Shown here piece by piece: positions 10,082 to 20,573 of a DNA stretch of 64,000 bases (position 1 is the stretch's first letter; every line of letters starts with the position of its first letter). The stretch covers positions 126,615,630 to 126,679,629 of the forward strand of contig OW121740.1 of assembly GCA_933228675.1 (NCBI GenBank), in the 5' to 3' direction. This DNA comes from Stomorhina lunata (lineage: Eukaryota > Arthropoda > Insecta > Diptera > Rhiniidae). The translations under genes and the position numbers were made by a program. Below the pieces are notes generated by a model. That model was not told the DNA's origin. It saw only the letters and a program-made list of their open reading frames with translations, and did no database searches.

Positions 10082-11765
10082 AACAAGTAAGAGTGTTATA
10101 TTAGGCTGTGCCCACCATCAAGTTGTGTTAAATTTAGAACCATATCATATAACTTCGGTTGCAGTAGCTTTATAGTTCAACATTCAAAAGTGTGTAAGTG
10201 GTTTCCCTAGTATTTATTTATCGTTATCGTAACCGGGTATGGTTTTACATTAAGAAGTTGTGAAATACTTTTCGTTTAGCTTAATATTTAGTTAGAATAA
10301 ATAAGTTGATAGTAATACGACAGGTCCATATATGTTTCTAGGAGTTCCTAATGCATCCACCATATACATAATTTTAATTTGCTGCTTGTACCTCAAAATC
10401 TTTTTAATTGTAGATATAAAAAAGGGCATGTAATATATATATTTAAGAATTATAGCCAAATGTTGACCGATTGTAACAAAATTTCACACACTGGCTGGTA
10501 TTTATATAAAGCTTATTTTTGCAAAATTTAGTGGTAATAGCTGTCACAGTTTCTAATTTAATAGCTTTTAACTGGCCCTTGCTAAATATTTTTTGGTTTC
10601 CGGGAGTGTTTTTTATATGAAAGCTATAGTCAAATATGGACCGATACCTATAAAATTTGATATACTGACCAATAGTTATATAATACTTCTTAATTCTAAA
10701 TTTAGTCGTCATAGCTATTACAATTGTACTCAATTTATCAGCATTTATGTGTTTCCCGGTGCGGGGTTATATAGCAGCTCTAACTAAATGTAAACCGATT
10801 TAGCCCATTTTGAGTACACAACTTTTGTTACATATCAAAATTATTTTTGTAAAATTTTGTTTCTCTAGCTTTTGTAGTTATGGAGCTGTCGCGCTTTTAT
10901 CTGACGGACAGACGGACATAAATCTCCTTTTCTTTTTGTGTTTCTGTAAGTTTTTTATATGGGAGCTATGGTCAAATGGTGACCGATTGTAACAAAATTT
11001 TGCACACTGGCTGGTATTCACATAAGACTTGCTTTTGTAAAATTTTGTTGCTGTAGCCCTTTTAGTTAAGGCGCTATCGCGCTTTTATCTAACGGACAGA
11101 CGGACATAAACCCCCTTTTCTTTTTGTGTTTCCGTAAGTTTTTTATATGGGAGCTATGGTCAAATGGTGAGCGATTGTGACAAAATTTTGCACACTTGCT
11201 GGCATTCACATAAGACTTCCTTGTTCTAAATTTAATGGCCAAAGCTATTACAGTTTATCATTTATTGCCATTTAAGTGAATTTCAGGTGGAATTTAGGCT
11301 GTTTTCGTAAGTTTTTTATTTGGGAGCTATGCTTAAATGTGAACCGATTTCGATGAAATTTTATATGCTGCCTAGTGCTGATGTAAAACTTGTAGATACC
11401 AAATTGTGTCATCATAGCTGTTATAATTTGTCATTTATTATCAAATAAGCGATTAGTCTAGACCAGGTTATACGGGAGCTATGGTCAAATGTTAACCGAT
11501 TTTGCCCAATTTCAATACCAAACTTTTCTTATTATTTTGACGAATGTTTCTACTAAGATTGTGTGAGCTAGCCCCTTTCGTATAGGCGTTATTGTCATTT
11601 CAACAGGCAGACAGGCAGACAGACAGACGGACAGACAGTCAGACGGACATCGCTCAATCGTCTTAGAATTTCATAAGGATTCAGAATATATATCGTTTTT
11701 GATTTTTGAGCCAATATTAAGGACAATCTCAATATACCCCCATTCTTTTTGATGGTGGGTATAAA
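10082..11765 (+). mobile_element. Interspersed repeat family B, copy B2 (both ends present)
   Basis: The start is AACAAGTAAGAGTGTTATATT. A deletion has shortened the hairpin, and CCCACCATCA follows directly. The end is ATACCCCCATTCTTTTTGATGGTGGGTATAAAAA, in which GATGGTGGGTATA is complementary to TATACCCACCATC at the 5' end of intact copies. Between them are repeated monomers containing GGGAGCTATGGTCAAATG (for example near 10,960, 11,149 and 11,475) and a block of GGACAGACGGACATAAA. At about 1.7 kb it is the longest B copy here. No open frame of interest is found. Confidence 0.85.
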
Positions 11766-13251
11766 AATGTTAGCAAAAAATTTTCGCTATGAAAATTTTG
11801 ATACCAATTTTCGTCCATAATACATTGACTACAGCCTATAATTTTGCTTTCCAAATATATAAAATCAAACAATTTGGTATATATTTTTTTTCGTTCTTCA
11901 TTCATTTTCCAAATAAATACAAATGTAATGTTTATGTTTACAACAACAATTTGGTAAAATATATAAGTATAAAAAAAAGACAACAAAAATTGAGTGAAAA
12001 TGTTTGTTGATGCTTTTGAAAATTGTTGCGTTTAAATGGGGTTGTCAAAACAATTTGACATGTATTTTCAATTTTATTTTGGGTGAAATTATAGAGGGAA
12101 TTTAATGAAATTACAATGTGATGTTATAGGGTTTCCTTCCAAAAAATAAAACTACACACACTCAGACTTCAAATACAAACTCAAACAAATGTAGTAATTG
12201 TCTACAATTGAGTAGTAAAAACAGGACAAAATTTGTATTTTTTATAGAACAACTTTTTGTTGTTATTTCTTGTCATCATGATATTCAAGGTTTCATTGAT
12301 GGTTGCAATTAGTTAATGGAGAATTATATGTTTGTTTTACTTATTTTTTACATGAAAACTTTATTATTTTTTTACACTGCTTAAACCAATATAAGCATAC
12401 ACATGTAAACTAAATGTAAAAATATATATACATAAGTAAATATTTATCTAACTTAGTAAATATTTAAGGTCCTTTGAAATTTCAATACTTAAATGTACTT
12501 ACCTTGTCTTTGAGTATTATTTGCTTTCTTTAAATATTAGATGATTTTTTTCTTCCTTTGGCCACCACCTGGTTTAATTGATTTAATTTTCTAATTACAT
12601 TTCCAACATCTGTCGTTCTATTTTTTTCCAATATTTTGCCATAACATTTTTTTAACGTCAATCATATATTAATAATAGTATTGACCACAAAGGATTCCTT
12701 AAAAAAACTGAAAGAAGAATTAGAAAGGAAAAAAAAAGATTGTTAGAAAAAAATCAGTCACCCTCTTTTTTTAATTTTTTTAGAGTGAATTTGCTTTTTA
12801 AATTTTTACAACCCACAATTTAAAATATAATCAAGTTGGGGTCTTTTATTTTCTTTTTCGTTTTTCAACCATGCAATTTTCCAATTAATAAAGTTAATAG
12901 AAAATTTACAAACAAAAAAATCTTAGAGGGCTAATTTAGTTTTTTTTTTTTAAAGAGCTTCTAAGGCCAATTGTTCATATTTTGAGAACCACACACCAGA
13001 ATTTTAAGACGACATTATGGCCAAATTTAAGTTGTTTACAAAAAAGCAACAGATTTACATTAACCCACTGCGACTGACGTATAGCCCAGCAGACACCAGC
13101 AAAGTTAAATTTTTACACATAATATATATGTCATGCCAATAAATAACATATAACACAAATGGTTTTATTAGTTTTCCAAAGCTCATATTGGAAAATATAA
13201 GTCATGAAAATGGTCTCTGGTAATGTGCCACTTGATTAGAATTGTAAGATC
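11766..13251. other. AT-rich stretch without a recognised gene
   Basis: The sequence is very AT-rich with homopolymer runs (for example near 12,730, 12,770 and 12,945). Open frames at 11,729-12,010 on both strands are overlapping low-complexity frames. I see no conserved motif. Confidence 0.5.
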
Positions 13252-13253
13252 TA

Positions 13254-13986
13254 TACACTCAGGAAATTATTACAGTAACTGATTGTATGTTGTTTAGGAA
13301 ATTTTCGGTTATGTTGTTTTCAAATGAATATTCAATTAAATTTATATGAAAATTGATTTTTAACATATTTATACATTTGTTTAAAAAACAACCTACAAAA
13401 AAATACTGAAAATCCGTAACATTTGAAAATATCAGTTGTTTAGTTTTTATAAATTTTTTCAATTATTGTATCAAATATAATTCGTATTTGTTTAATTATT
13501 GGTTTTCCTTAAGTGTCTTAGGTTCGCTTACTGAAGAAACTTTTTATAATACTGGCCGCCTATCACGGAGTATGGCCTAAGCAAACAACAAACTTTGTTT
13601 TGTCTGTTTGGTTTTTTTATGCCTTAAAGGGTATAATCTTTTTATGGTTTCGTCTTTTATGTTACGTTAATCACAAAACAAATGAAAATTGTCCGTTTTA
13701 CGGAAATTTTACGTAGTTTTTTACCATTCAATTTTTTAAAAATAAATGAAAATTTCCGTTTTTTATACTAAAAATGTAGTTTAAATTTTTGTCAGTAATT
13801 TTTTTGAAAACAACTGAATATTCCGTTTTTAAAACTGAAAAATTAGTTTAAATATTTGTCAGTTAAATTTAAATGAAATATTTATTGAATTTGAATGAAA
13901 AATCAGTTGACCGGTTTTTAAATGAATATTCATTCATTTCAAATTACATTTTAAGTTAATTTTACTTACATAATATTCTGAGTGTA
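13254..13986. mobile_element. Putative TA-flanked foldback-like element
   Basis: The left end reads TA-CACTCAGGAAATTAT. The right end, read on the opposite strand, gives TA-CACTCAGAATATTAT, so inverted ends of about 10-16 bp sit next to TA dinucleotides, as in Tc1/mariner-type insertions. The inner parts also pair loosely: phrases such as AAATGAATATTCA occur near both ends. Repeated GAAAATTTCCGTTTTT-like segments fill 13,680-13,830. No transposase is visible. The identification rests on the ends only. Confidence 0.5.
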
Positions 13987-14270
13987 TCACTGTGACAATC
14001 GCAAAGGGTTAATGATTACACTACTTCAGAAAATTAAACTTTTTGCGTTACAATTGCCCACAACTATATTTTTTTATTTGTTGTGGTCTCCTAATTATGA
14101 TAACGGTCAAGATTTAAAGTTCTATGGAGACATAATTTTTTACATTTTTTTTTATAAAATTTGAAATTTTTCAAGAGGCTGATGCATTAATTTTATCATA
14201 TCTTTAAAACGTATTGTTCGGTTTTGTTGAAAATTATAGAATAGAGTAACAAATGCAAATATCTAAATAA
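13987..14270. other. AT-rich spacer between two DNA transposons
   Basis: A 60-codon frame at 13,982-14,164 is Phe/Tyr/Leu-rich and probably chance. I see nothing else. Confidence 0.4.
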
Positions 14271-14346
14271 AAAGTTTTACTGTAGTGTATTGCACTAAGA
14301 TGCTAATTTATTACAATTATTTATTATTGTAATAAATAGTTAAAAC

Positions 14347-15357
14347 TAGAGTTTGCAAAAAACCGTGAAAATGAGGAATCGCTGTTTCGGGTTTAAAACA
14401 CAGAAAACCGACCGGTTTCGGTTCGGTTTTCGGTTTTTTAAATTAAACTATGTTGACTTAAATTTGTAGTGAAATTTAGGTAATTTTATTAGAACCATGT
14501 ATAGGGTATAGTTATTAAAGCTCAATTTTAATTTAATACTAAAATTCAGGAAATTAATTCAGGTTTTTTAATATGAGGGATTTTTAAATACGCCTTGTTT
14601 CTTTTAGAGAAACTGCAGAGCCCCTTTAGTCTGTATAATATTTGCATATGAGCGACAAATTGCTTCAACAGTCATTTTTATGAACAGCAGAAATCTAAGA
14701 GTAAAAATAATTCACAATTTTGATGCTTCTTAATGTTTGTTTGCAAAATATTATTATGAACTGTTGAATTATTGAAATACCAAACAGTTTTTCTTAAAGC
14801 CTGTAGTTCAAATTTATATGGGCAATCGGTTTTAAATGATTGAAAGTTTCATAGTCGCCATATTCAAAATTGTCTTCGCTTTCGTCGGTTCCAAATTCAT
14901 ACACATCTGGATTTATAACAAATTTTTCATACAACATCAATGACAGCAAGATTAATTCCGTGTGCCAACCATAACTGAAGTAGTGTTTGATTTTCAGATC
15001 CAAATTTGATATTGACAACTGCTCCATCTATAGTACATGCTACGATGTTCTATCAAGTGAAATATTAAACTCCATTAGCTTTTGTCTAATGCTTTCTTGC
15101 GTTTGCTTGGAATTACACAGTCCCAGGTTATAAGATACACCGTAATATATCGTCTTCCCCTTGCACTTGTCCATTCGTCCATTGTAAGGCACCTTTTGTT
15201 TTTTATTCTTCTGCTTTATTCCATAGACAAATTATGTGAAAAATTTTGATAAACTAATTATGAAAAATAAATAGCTAAAACCGCGGTTTTCGGTTTCGGT
15301 TTTGAGGCATAAAAAACCGAGGTTTCGGATTCAGTTAAAACCGAACTGCAAACCCTA
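14347..15357 (-). mobile_element. hAT-type transposon remnant, copy hAT1
   Basis: The element is bounded by an exact 8-bp direct repeat GTTAAAAC (14,339-14,346 and 15,358-15,365), the duplication length typical of hAT transposons. The ends are TAGAGTTTGCA and, inverted, TAGGGTTTGCA. Repeated AAACCG/CGGTTT motifs lie just inside both ends, as is common for subterminal hAT binding sites. The coding strand is minus: sequence from 15,180 down to 14,800 parallels the transposase remnant of hAT2. It sits inside MITE M1, so it inserted after M1. It is far too short and broken to be autonomous. Confidence 0.85.
14794..15180 (-). pseudogene. hAT transposase fragment (broken)
   Basis: An open frame at 15,027-14,794 (77 codons) includes the peptide HLKPIAHINLN, which parallels HLKPTAHIHLN in the hAT2 fragment. 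Upstream, 15,028-15,180 on the minus strand matches nucleotides 58,010-58,200 (phrases such as CAAGCAAACGCAAG, CTAATGGAGTTT and CATGTACTATAGATGGA), but about 30 bp is deleted and the frame is lost. In hAT2 this region encodes the CTIDGSA motif that fits the hAT catalytic region. Only a small part of the roughly 600-residue family length remains, so it is a fossil. Confidence 0.7.
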
Positions 15358-15699
15358 GTTAAAACCAAAAAAATGTTGGTGGGGAAAATTTTCCTCAAAG
15401 CGTTTCGATGGTTGGTTAGGCCATATAATCAGGAGGATTATCCCTAATTGCAGCCATAGCGAAAACCACACATTATATCTTATTTACGAGGCAGAATAAA
15501 TACGAACTATTGTGTTCAACAAATATCACATTTAGTTTTATCTTTTCCTAATTTCCCAAACTTTTATTGTTACTTTGTTGGCGACTAAGAGAAATTCCTA
15601 TAAAATAAACAAAAGTTTATTTTAAAACTTGGCACAGGTAAAGCCATATTTATTAGAAAGGTTTTTTATATAATTCTGGAACATCAAACATTTAATTAA

Positions 15700-15750
15700 A
15701 AAGTTTTACTGTAGTGTATTGCACTAAGATCCCAATTTATTGCAATTATT
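15700..15750 (+). repeat. Solo terminal repeat of MITE family M
   Basis: After a TTAA at 15,696-15,699 the sequence runs AAAGTTTTACTGTAGTGTAT and continues through CACTAAGATCCCAATTTATT, matching the M2 left end almost exactly. The body of the element does not follow. This is a truncated copy lying 130 bp beyond M1. Confidence 0.75.
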
Positions 15751-16204
15751 CGTTTTTGTCTTAGTCACAAGGCTCCGGTTACTTATAATATTTCCGGTTT
15801 TAAGACAGATACGTTTTCGTAAGTTGGTAAGTTTTTGAAATCTACGATTTTTTTCATGAATTTTAAAAAAATAAAAATTTTTCGATTTCGCAAAAAAAAG
15901 AAAAGAAATTATATTTTTATGTCAAAAACTTCAAAAGCGTTGATCATATGAACAATGCTTAAAGAATGTGACGAGTCCGCCGGTGTTTCTTTCAACGAAT
16001 TTAGATAAGCCATTCTAAAGATATCATAAAATCAATGGAACGTCCTCTGTGAAAATCCATAATTTTGTAAAATAACTTTTTTTTTAAATAATCGCATCCA
16101 TTGAATTTTACATTTTGGATATTTTTATACTTAGGGGGCCATAATATATCGAAATTAAATAGTTAGACTTTGTTAGTAATTTCTCTTGTTGACCAGTGTT
16201 ATAG
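15751..16204. other. AT-rich stretch without a recognised gene
   Basis: I see no supported feature. A slightly less AT-rich piece near 15,960-16,060 has short open frames but no recognised motif. Confidence 0.4.
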
Positions 16205-16246
16205 ATTGAATAAAACGAGCATAAACAGGTTGTAATATAGGTTTTT
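16205..16246 (+). repeat. Remnant of a LINE1-type 3' tail
   Basis: The phrase ACAGGTTGTAATATAGGTTT resembles the last bases of LINE1 (GTTGTAATATGGGTCTTT at 18,749) and the repeat end at 1,868. The TAAG repeats are absent here. Confidence 0.45.
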
Positions 16247-16445
16247 TACCAATGGGCGATGTCTGTCTGTCTGTGTGTCTGTCTGTCTAAACTTTGGTAT
16301 ATAGAAGTTTTATATAAGCAATTAGGCAGCATAAAAAATGTCATCGAAATCGGGTTACATTTAACCATAGCTCGCATATAAAACACATACGGAAACAGCC
16401 TAAATTCCACCTTACATACACCTAAATGCCAATAAATGATAAAGT
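16247..16445 (-). mobile_element. Interspersed repeat family B, fragment
   Basis: Read on the minus strand this is the right part of a B element: the monomer phrase appears on + as TTTAACCATAGCTCGCAT, and a GACAGACAGAC block appears on + as GTCTGTCTGTCTGTGTGTC. Neither terminus is present. It ends where LINE1 begins, so one of the two was truncated by, or inserted next to, the other. Confidence 0.75.
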
Positions 16446-16662
16446 GCAAAGGAAACTGGCTATAGGTGGCACAATTTTTCCTCATAAGCTCCACCATAAA
16501 ATAACTTGGATATCGCCGAACGGTGTCACCAATAACCAAATTGATCACATTTTGATCAACTCAAAGTGGCGATCATCTTTACTTGATGTACGCTCGAGGC
16601 GCGGAGCAGATATAAACAGCGACCACCACACAGTTATATCTAAAGTTCGACTAAAAGTACTC
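16446..16662 (+). pseudogene. Endonuclease C-terminus of LINE1
   Basis: The frame encodes the end of an exonuclease-endonuclease-phosphatase domain: GTIFPHKLHHKITW, then a NNQIDHILI motif and a GADINSDHHTV motif. The DH of NQIDH and the SDH are the family's late catalytic and metal-site positions. This enzyme nicks target DNA to start target-primed reverse transcription. The N-terminal three quarters are missing. A TGA at about 16,663 ends the frame, and frames between 16,660 and 17,040 are broken, so the product is dead. Confidence 0.8.
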
Positions 16663-17115
16663 TGAGGTCTGAAACGGCAAAAGCCGATCGGAAAATTGAT
16701 GTTGGAAAACTGGAATCAGAGCGACATCGAAATGCCTTTATTACATCCATAAAGAATCGGCTTCCAGATGTTGTAAACAACAACAACGCTAGTGTAAACG
16801 AAATTGCAAGGCGTATCACTCAGACGTACAATGAAGTTGGTCAACAAACGTTAGGTTTTAAAGACCATAAAAGGAAAGTCTGGCTCACCCAAGCAATATG
16901 GAAACCTGGTTGAACATCGTAAAACTATAAAAAATACAATTTTAAATTCAAACGTGGATGTTGAGGAGCTTAGTACAATATACCGTGACCTATCCAACAC
17001 CGATACCGTGACCGAGCCAAGCTGACAAACCGGCAAACCTACCTACACCAACAGTCCCATCCTGAGTAGTAGCGGTACACTTCTCTCAACCCCGGATGAA
17101 CAATTAATACGATGG

Positions 17116-17466
17116 ATGGAACATTTCCAGTCAACATTAAACAATCCCTTTGGATTAGAAGCGCTGACGGAAGTGCAAAATGAAACCAACCTTGACTGTT
17201 TATTCAATGGAATTTCAGACAGCCATCCAACAATACAAGAAGTAAAGAATTCCATTAAAAGCCTTAAGCGCAACAAAGCCCCGGGCAATGACAATATATC
17301 AGCAGAGATGCTTTTATGTGACGTTGAAGGATCGGCGAGACTGTGGCACCCATTTGTACGTAAAATATGGGAGGAGGAAGCTCTGCCAACCTCCTGGAAT
17401 GAAGGTATACTAGTCAAAATACCAAAAAAGGTGACTCCAAAGACTGCAATAACTACAGGGGAGTAA
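17116..17466 (+). pseudogene. LINE1 linker and start of reverse transcriptase
   Basis: This 116-codon frame encodes the stretch ahead of the polymerase core, with KSLKRNKAPGNDNISAEML (the conserved K-APG-D segment of fingers motif 1) and a later TSWNEGILVKIPKK. Near 17,430 the reading frame shifts by one base: the expected continuation with NYRGVTLLP is read in the frame used from 17,440 onward. The shift separates this part from the catalytic core. Confidence 0.85.
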
Positions 17467-18584
17467 CACTTCTTCCAATACCGAGCAAAATACTAAGTTG
17501 AGTAATTTTGAATAGAACGTCTGACGCAGTTTCTGAAACACTCCGCGAAAATCAGTTTGGGTTCCGAGAGAATAGATCTTGTGTTGATCTAATCAACACA
17601 GTAAGAATAGTACTGGAACAATGTAATATATTCCGCACCCCCATTTACCTAGCGTTTATTGACTTTATGAAGGTCTTCGACAGTGTCAATAGGAGCTATC
17701 TATGGAGAATTTTAGAAAACCGTAACATGCCAACGAAAATTCTGAACTTAATTCGGGCAATGTACGTGGACTTTAAATGTCGGGTTCTACATAAAGGTAA
17801 ATTGTCTAATCCGTTCGAAGTTACTACTGGAGTAAGACAAGGATGTCTCTTATCACCCATACTTTTTATCCTTAACATCGACAATATAATGCGCGCGGCA
17901 CTGAATGGTAGACGTGGTATCCAATGGACACCCTATAAACAACTCGAGGACTTGGAATACGCCGATGACGTAGGTCTTCTAAGCCAAAGCTCAGGCCACC
18001 TTCAAGAGAACACTAGCACACTTACTGTTGAATCTCGGGCAGCTGGGATGGAAATAAATATTTCCAAGACAAAGATTATGCCTGGAGGCTATGGCGCAAA
18101 CCCGTTGACACACATCAATGTGGATAACGAGGTTATTGGATGTGTAGGTACCTTTAATTATCTTGGTAGTTTGGTATCTATAAAAGGTGGAGCCGGCGAG
18201 GATATTGAATCGCGTATTAATAAGGCAAAATCTGCATTCGGTATTCTCCGAACTATATGAAAATCTCGGCAAATATCAACAAAAACTAAGTTACGAATAT
18301 ATAACTCAAATGTCAAGTCCATCTTGTCTTATGGCTGCGAAACTTGGAAACGCACAAATGTCATCGATAAGCGCCTACAAACCTTTGCAAACAAATGCTT
18401 GCTGCAAATCCTTAATATATGGTGGCCAAATCGCATAAGAAATGAAGATCTACTAGACGCTACAAACCAAATCCCTTCTTCTATAGAGGTATGTCAACGG
18501 AAATGGTGGTGGATAGTCCACATGCTCATGCGAAGGCGAAATACCAACATTGCTCGACAAGCGCTCCGTTGGAATCCACAGTGA
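17440..18584 (+). pseudogene. LINE1 reverse transcriptase core and C-terminal region
   Basis: One frame carries motif A FIDFMKVFDS (17,655), motif B GVRQGCLLSP (17,829) and motif C YADD (17,958), the catalytic aspartates of a reverse transcriptase. Thumb-region sequence GMEINISKTKIM follows, then YGCETWK and RQALRWNP near the C-terminus. The frame is interrupted by TGA at about 17,499 and again at 18,258-18,260, where relatives usually have a Trp. The active-site residues themselves are intact. The protein would work in the cytoplasm and nucleus to copy element RNA, but with these stops it is inactive. Confidence 0.9.
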
Positions 18585-18799
18585 GGCGCCCTTCATGTTG
18601 ATGCACCTGCTACTATTAATGGAATGACGTATGCCTAACAGTTCGATATAAAAGGTTGTAAAAACGCGTTGTAAAAGAGTTTGATACAAAAGGATGGTTG
18701 AGGACCTATACTCCACTGGAAGTCAAGGATAACAGTAGAAGATACACGTTGTAATATGGGTCTTTTAAGTAAGTAAGTAAGTAAGTAAAACACACTTTT

Positions 18800-19493
18800 A
18801 GAATTCTTTGGTATATCGTCAACCTCAACCGATTTTTTGTCTGGCTGGATGGACCCCCATGTAAACCATGTAATCAAAGTATAGGTAGCAATTCTAAAGA
18901 TAATTTGATGAAATTTGGCACAGATCATTTTTTTGATAGTGGGACCATGGCTATTGGTCGTCAAATCGTCAAAATTGGTCCATTATTTATGGTACCTCCC
19001 ATAGGTCCCACTTCGCGGAATTGATATTTTGGCTACAAATATCAAATATTAAATTCATGAAATTTAAAACGAATAGTGCTTATGAAAACTAAAATCACTG
19101 TGCCAAATTTCGTTGAAATCGGTTCACATTTGACCATATCTCCCATACAAACTCGTCTGTCAAAAAGCACCAAATGAGACAAAAATCACTAAAACGGTCG
19201 TAAATCTGACGATAATGAGAATTTTTGAGTTTATTTTTTACATACGTAATTTTTGTAAAAACTGTTATTATTTTGCCAAATTTCGATATAATCGGTCCAC
19301 ATTTGACCCTAGCTCTCATATAAGTCCAAATGACGGAAACAGCTTAAATATATACGTTTTGAGAAAGTGTTTGTGTTATTTCAAGATTAAGCAAATATTT
19401 ATTTTTATACAGGAAAAAGAACACCTTTGACCTAATTGGTGAAGTGTATCGTATGGTCAGGCTTGACCGATTATAGCACTTTCTTACTTGTTT
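18800..19493 (-). mobile_element. Interspersed repeat family A, copy A4
   Basis: Its 5' end is at 19,493 (reverse complement of ACAAGTAAGAAAGTGC), with an ATCGGTCAAGCC hairpin remnant. The 3' part stops near 18,800 inside the block before the GGAC repeats, so the 3' terminal hairpin is missing. It abuts the tail of LINE1. It lies head to head with copy A5, with 271 bp between the 5' ends. Confidence 0.85.
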
Positions 19494-19764
19494 AATCATG
19501 AAATACATTATTTCTGAGAAAATAAACAGAACTATTGAAAATAAAGGGTACTCTAATTAACATAAATAAACTATAATATAAGTATTTTTTGATCATTATT
19601 TGCAAATGTTACCAAAAAATTTAGATATTAAAAAAGGCTTAAAAAGTAATTGAGATCATAAAAACTATTACACATGTAATAAAAAATGACGACTTTAAAA
19701 TTTAATTACTATAATTTAAAGAAAAATAAAACTATTTATATCTAACAACCCATTCGTATAATAG
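19494..19764. other. AT-rich spacer between two head-to-head A copies
   Basis: Roughly 270 bp of A/T-rich DNA without motifs. It would form the loop of any large hairpin between A4 and A5. Confidence 0.5.
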
Positions 19765-20573
19765 AACAAGTAAGAAAGCGCTATAGTCGGTCAAGCCGAC
19801 CATACGATACCCTTCACCACTAAGGTCAAAGGTGTTATTTTTCCTGTATAAAGACAAATATTTGCTAAATTTTGCCATCATACAAACATTTTCTCAAAAC
19901 GTACATATTCAACCTGTTTCCGTCATTTGAACTTATATGAGAGCTAGGGTCAAATGTGGACCGATTATCTCCAAATTGATTACAGTTGTTACAAAAATTA
20001 TGTATGCAAAAAATAAACTCAAAATTTTCATTATCTTTAGATTTACGAGCGTTTTAGTGATTTTTTGTCTCATTTAGTGCGTTTTTGAAGAAGAGTTTGT
20101 ATGGGAGCTATGGTCAAATGTGGACCGATTTCAACGAAATTTGGTACAGTGATTTAGGTTTACATAAGCAGTATCCGTTTTAAATTTCATGAAAAAATAT
20201 TGATATTTGTGGCCAATATAGCAATTCCGGGAAGTGGGACCTATGGGAGGTACCATAAATAATAGACCGATTTTGACCAATTTCCATAGCCATGGTCCCA
20301 TTATCAAAAAAATTATCTGTGCCAAATTTCATCAAATTATCTTTAGAATTGCGACCTGTAGTTTGATTACAAGGTTTACATGGGGGTCCAGCCAGCCAGA
20401 CGGACGGACGGACGGACGGACGGACGGACGGACATCGCTAAATCGACTCAGAAAGTGATTCTAAGTCTATTGGTATACTAAAAGGTGGGTCTAAGACAAA
20501 TATTTCTATGCGTTACAAACATCAGCACAAACTTATAATACCCTTTCCACCTATGGTGGTGAAGGGTATAAAT
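19765..20573 (+). mobile_element. Interspersed repeat family A, copy A5 (complete)
   Basis: This is a complete copy. The 5' end is AACAAGTAAGAAAGCGC, then the hairpin GTCGG-TCAAG-CCGAC, then ATACCCTTCACCACTAAGG. The 3' end is ATACCCTTTCCACC, loop, GGTGGTGAAGGGTATA. The GGAC block, two or three units in other copies, is expanded to about eight units at 20,399-20,433. Internal monomers are at about 19,936, 20,101 and 20,240. No protein is encoded. Confidence 0.9.
20399..20433 (+). repeat. (GGAC)n microsatellite inside A5
   Basis: About eight GGAC units lie at the site where other A copies have two or three. This is a simple-repeat expansion within the element. Confidence 0.9.

Larger units (their letters stand above)
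14271..15570 (+). mobile_element. TTAA-type MITE family M, copy M1, split by a hAT element
   Basis: The left terminal repeat starts AAAGTTTTACTGTAGTGTAT and is nearly identical to that of copy M2 at 23,608. The body after the nested hAT (from 15,366) follows M2 closely, with phrases such as CGTTTCGATGGTTGGTTAG, AGGAGGATTATCCCTA and GACAGAATAAATAC-like sequence. The right terminal repeat is missing or destroyed after about 15,570. M elements carry no transposase. TTAA next to the ends of M2 suggests a piggyBac-type mobiliser, which is inference. Confidence 0.7.
16446..18788 (+). mobile_element. Non-LTR retrotransposon LINE1, 5'-truncated
   Basis: About 2.3 kb retains the C-terminal end of an AP-type endonuclease, a full reverse transcriptase core and a C-terminal region. 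The 3' sequence ends in (TAAG)n at about 18,764-18,788, a short tandem tail of the kind seen in RTE-like and some I-type elements rather than a plain poly(A). The clade is not certain; RTE-related is my best guess. The 5' half is missing. A tail-like remnant lies at 16,205 and 3' fragments in minus orientation lie near 37,800 and 42,575. The A copy at 18,800 abuts the tail. Confidence 0.9.

Noticed and set aside
17508..18260. A host gene encoding a 250-residue protein
   Set aside because: The motifs are those of a retrotransposon reverse transcriptase, and the frame continues past a single stop into the usual C-terminal region of that element.
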